Shown here: positions 30,305 through 32,673 of the stretch, piece after piece
Numbering within the stretch: the stretch's first letter is position 1
Layout of the letters: each line of letters opens with the position of its first letter
NCBI GenBank assembly: GCA_001662425.1
Contig: BDDC01000830.1
Location: 1 to 32,673, forward strand
DNA: 32,673 nucleotides
Reading direction: 5' to 3'
Origin: Chlamydomonas sphaeroides
Taxonomy: Eukaryota; Chlorophyta; Chlorophyceae; Chlamydomonadales; Chlamydomonadaceae
The notes under the pieces: model-generated
What the model saw: only the letters and a program-made list of their open reading frames with translations
What the model was told of the DNA's origin: nothing
Database searches by the model: none
Made by a program: the position numbers and the translations under genes

Positions 30305-32240
30305 CGTCAAGATCTTTGGTTATTGCAGTGTCGCGATGACTCAGTTGCGGCGAGCCGGCAATTGTGCAACATCCGCGATCTTCCCCACAGCTTTCCCTCC
30401 TGTTTCCCCATGGATTTCCCCTCCGCCGCTGACCTGTATCCCCCGCATCCCCGCTTGGAGAGCTCCATTCCTGCCGTACCATCAACAATGACCAATAGAT
30501 ATGGTCGCTGCGCAAGGGCTTTGCAATATTCCTGTCACTGCCGTCCCCAGCCTGCCGCTCCAGCCCGGGCTTGGTCTCCCACCAGCCGCCCGAGGAGCGT
30601 CGGACGGGGAGGAGGGCGAGGAGAGAGAGGTGTTGTTGGCCTGGCATGGCTGCCTGACAAAGGCTCTCTGGTTTGGGCGGAGGTGCTGTTGCGTCTGGGG
30701 CTTGTGTGGGGTGTAGGGATGTGGGGTTGTGGAGGCGGCGCGAGCTTTCATCAGCGAGCCCGAGGGGCGCCAGCCCCCGCTCAATACGGTACCCGCCGCC
30801 GGCCGCGGCGCTACGTCCACACGCGGCTGCATACTCCCACTGGCAGACGACGCAGCAGCGGCGCAGCAGCATGCAGCAACCGCACCGACGACGCAGATTT
30901 TCATGGGCAATCAGGCGGCGCATGGATGCCAGCTAGCGGAAGGATGAGGTGGTGTGCGAAGGAAGCCCTGGCTTCGCCCCAGCCGTCCAGCTGGCACCCA
31001 TCAGGCCATCAGCACTGGTGCACTGGTGCACAACCGTACAACCAGGCAACCACCAGCGCCCCGAGCGCAGTCCGCGCAAGCTCAAAACCCATTCATCCCG
31101 GTCCGTGGCCGCGGCGCCAATGAGCTGATGGGACGGGTCTGTTTGGGTCTCGCGGCGACGTCCACGGCCGCCGCCGCTCGGCCCCAGATGCGTCCAGCGG
31201 TGGCGAACCGCGTCCACCGTGCCCCCAGCCACGCAAGCAAGGGTGCCGCCGCCAGCCGCCGCAGCAGCAGCGCCTGCAGCCCCGGCGGCAGCGCCGCGCT
31301 TGCAAGGCCCACGCCGCAGCGAGCGGGCACAGTCCTGCAACGCTCCAGGGCGCCGCTGCAAGCGGCCACATCCCCGCCTCGGCGGTCGAACGGCCGCACC
31401 TGGGTGTGGCTCGTGCGATGCAGGAGGGCAGCAAGGCGCCGAGTGCCGGCGGCCGCCGTCCACATGCGGCGGCTTTCCTCGGCGGGGCCCGCAGCCGCCA
31501 GCCGCCAGCGCCTCCATCCGCGGCCCTCCGACCCAGCCAGTGCGTGCAGCGGCTGTACATGTACGGCGTAGCAGCTGCCACGGTGGGCCAGACCACTGCG
31601 GCGCGCGCACAGAGCGAGGCGCCCGCCGTATCGACATGGGCCACCGGGCCGCGACCGCCACCGCTGGGTGTGTGCCCCGCAGCTGGGCGCGGCTGCGCAT
31701 GAGCCGCGCGAGCAGCACGCCGGGCCACGGGTACATATAACTACGTATCAAAACCAGTGATAGTGCAAGGGGTGTCAGCAGCGCCCGGACATCTCACGTA
31801 AAGCGCCATCCGGCGGCGCGCGGTCGATGGGGCCCGGCTGGGCTTGCTTTGCGCCGGGCGGCTGCCCAGCACCGATGCGCTGCGGCCTCTTGATGTGCCC
31901 ACGCTGGCGGCCGCTGCCAGCAGAGCTGCCGGTATGCAGGGGCATGTCCGCAGCCGCCCCTTTGGCCGCGACGCGTTGCGCCCGCGCCATGGACGATCGC
32001 AGCGGCGACCAGGGGAGAGCTCTCGAGAGCTTCCACGCTGATTCAACAGTTATAAGGCAAGGGCGCCGGCGGCGTCGCCGATTGCGGTCGGGGCGGACCG
32101 CGGCGGCAGGCCGCCGTGGCCAGCGCGGGCCGAGCAGCAGCGGCCCCAGCTCGCGGCCGGCCTTCCCGCGGGCCTTGCCGGCAGGGCCGCAGGAACGGTG
32201 TAGGTGCGCTGCGACACCTGCCGGTGACCAGGGGCCGTAT
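30305..32240. other. Region upstream of the MYND gene, no confident gene
   Basis: The first few hundred bases should hold the promoter and 5' UTR of the minus-strand MYND gene. From about 31,080 to 31,700 GC content rises again, and one minus-strand frame (31465-31082, open further upstream without ATG) has codon use like a coding exon. I recognised no homologue and could not attach it to a gene. The remaining frames on both strands look random. Confidence 0.45.
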
Positions 32241-32265
32241 CTTACTTTGGGGGATATCGGAAAGC

Positions 32266-32429
32266 CTATCGATCGCCCGCCGTTTTAGGGACCATCCTAT
32301 CGACCCGTGGTATCGATCAAGGGGTCAAATCGGCGGTGTCCGATCGATCGACGTGGTGTCGATCAAGGCGTCAAATCCGGGGTGTCCTATCGATTGACGT
32401 GTGTCAAGGCATTAAACAAGGCTACTGTC
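32266..32429 (+). repeat. Imperfect tandem repeat, unit about 45 bp
   Basis: Three degenerate units, 32296-32339, 32340-32385 and 32386-32429, each begin CC(T/G)ATCGA and contain TCAAGG or TCAAATC further on. A partial unit begins at 32266. ATCGAT palindromes recur. It lies in non-coding sequence and is less GC-rich than the genes. TGTAA at 32440-32444 follows it. Confidence 0.65.
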
Positions 32430-32472
32430 AACAAGGGCGTGTAAATGCACGCGTCTGCTCCGGGATACAATG

Positions 32473-32673
32473 CCGCACATTGCCCGGAGGGAGGGAGGGC
32501 CGCGGGGGGAGGGTCAGGGCCGGCGCTGGGGGGCAGTAGGTGCAGCGAAGGGCCGTGGGGGCGAGGAGGGGGCGGGCCTGGTGGCGTTGGAGGCAGGGAG
32601 GGACACGGTGGGAGGGCCAGGGCCGGCGCCAGGGGTATTATATGTTGCTGGGGTCGCTGCGCCTAGAGGGTAG
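32473..32673. other. G-rich window end with duplicated GGGCCGGCGC blocks
   Basis: The last 200 bases are strongly G-rich on the + strand, with many GGG/GGGG runs. A block CAGGGCCGGCGC(T/C) occurs twice (near 32515 and 32618). No gene was recognised; quadruplex formation is possible. Confidence 0.5.

Noticed and set aside
32266..32429. CRISPR-like array
   Set aside because: The units are contiguous and degenerate, with no unique spacers, and the context is a eukaryotic nuclear genome.
638..32673. tRNA, rRNA or snoRNA genes
   Set aside because: I looked for cloverleaf-like and conserved rRNA sequence in the non-coding stretches and saw none by eye; a covariance-model search was not possible here.

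Overview
The window looks like nuclear DNA of a volvocine/chlamydomonadalean green alga. The coding sequence is very GC-rich with strong GC3 bias. Genes are split into many short exons by introns of about 100-400 nt, and one gene ends in the green-algal poly(A) signal TGTAA. All four recognisable genes have eukaryotic families and clean GT-AG junctions (one GC-AG). Exon models below come from reading splice sites and protein conservation by eye; no transcript data were available.

Layout. (1) 17-637 (+): the last three exons of class III alcohol dehydrogenase (S-(hydroxymethyl)glutathione dehydrogenase / GSNO reductase), cut by the window edge. (2) 638-4044: about 3.4 kb without a recognisable gene; its middle is less GC-rich and may hold degraded mobile-element sequence. 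(3) 4045-21040 (+): the dominant feature, a 36-exon 1,3-beta-glucan (callose) synthase of the FKS1/GSL family (GT48), predicted at about 3,545 residues, far above the usual 1,750-1,950. The excess is a Q-rich N-terminus plus a roughly 1,280-residue disordered insertion between the N-terminal membrane block and the catalytic domain. Most of that insertion is one uninterrupted 3.5 kb exon. (4) 22702-25744 (+): an eight-exon TPT-domain drug/metabolite transporter, closest in motifs to plant KT-group Golgi nucleotide-sugar carriers (UUAT-like). (5) 26510-30304 (-): a MYND zinc-finger protein convergent with the transporter. It has one apparent frameshift in a C5/G5 run beside a hexanucleotide microsatellite. 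(6) 30305-32673: no confident gene; a weak candidate exon on the minus strand, ~45-bp imperfect tandem repeats near 32.3 kb, and a G-rich end.

Functionally, the glucan synthase (plasma membrane, UDP-glucose to beta-1,3-glucan) and the nucleotide-sugar-type carrier (probably Golgi) both belong to polysaccharide metabolism. Their adjacency may be chance, since green algae do not form operons of this kind. The most unusual item is the giant glucan-synthase insertion with its basic RPxTAL/KSAM repeats, together with a 6-codon upstream ORF abutting the start codon. No virus or toxin gene was recognised.
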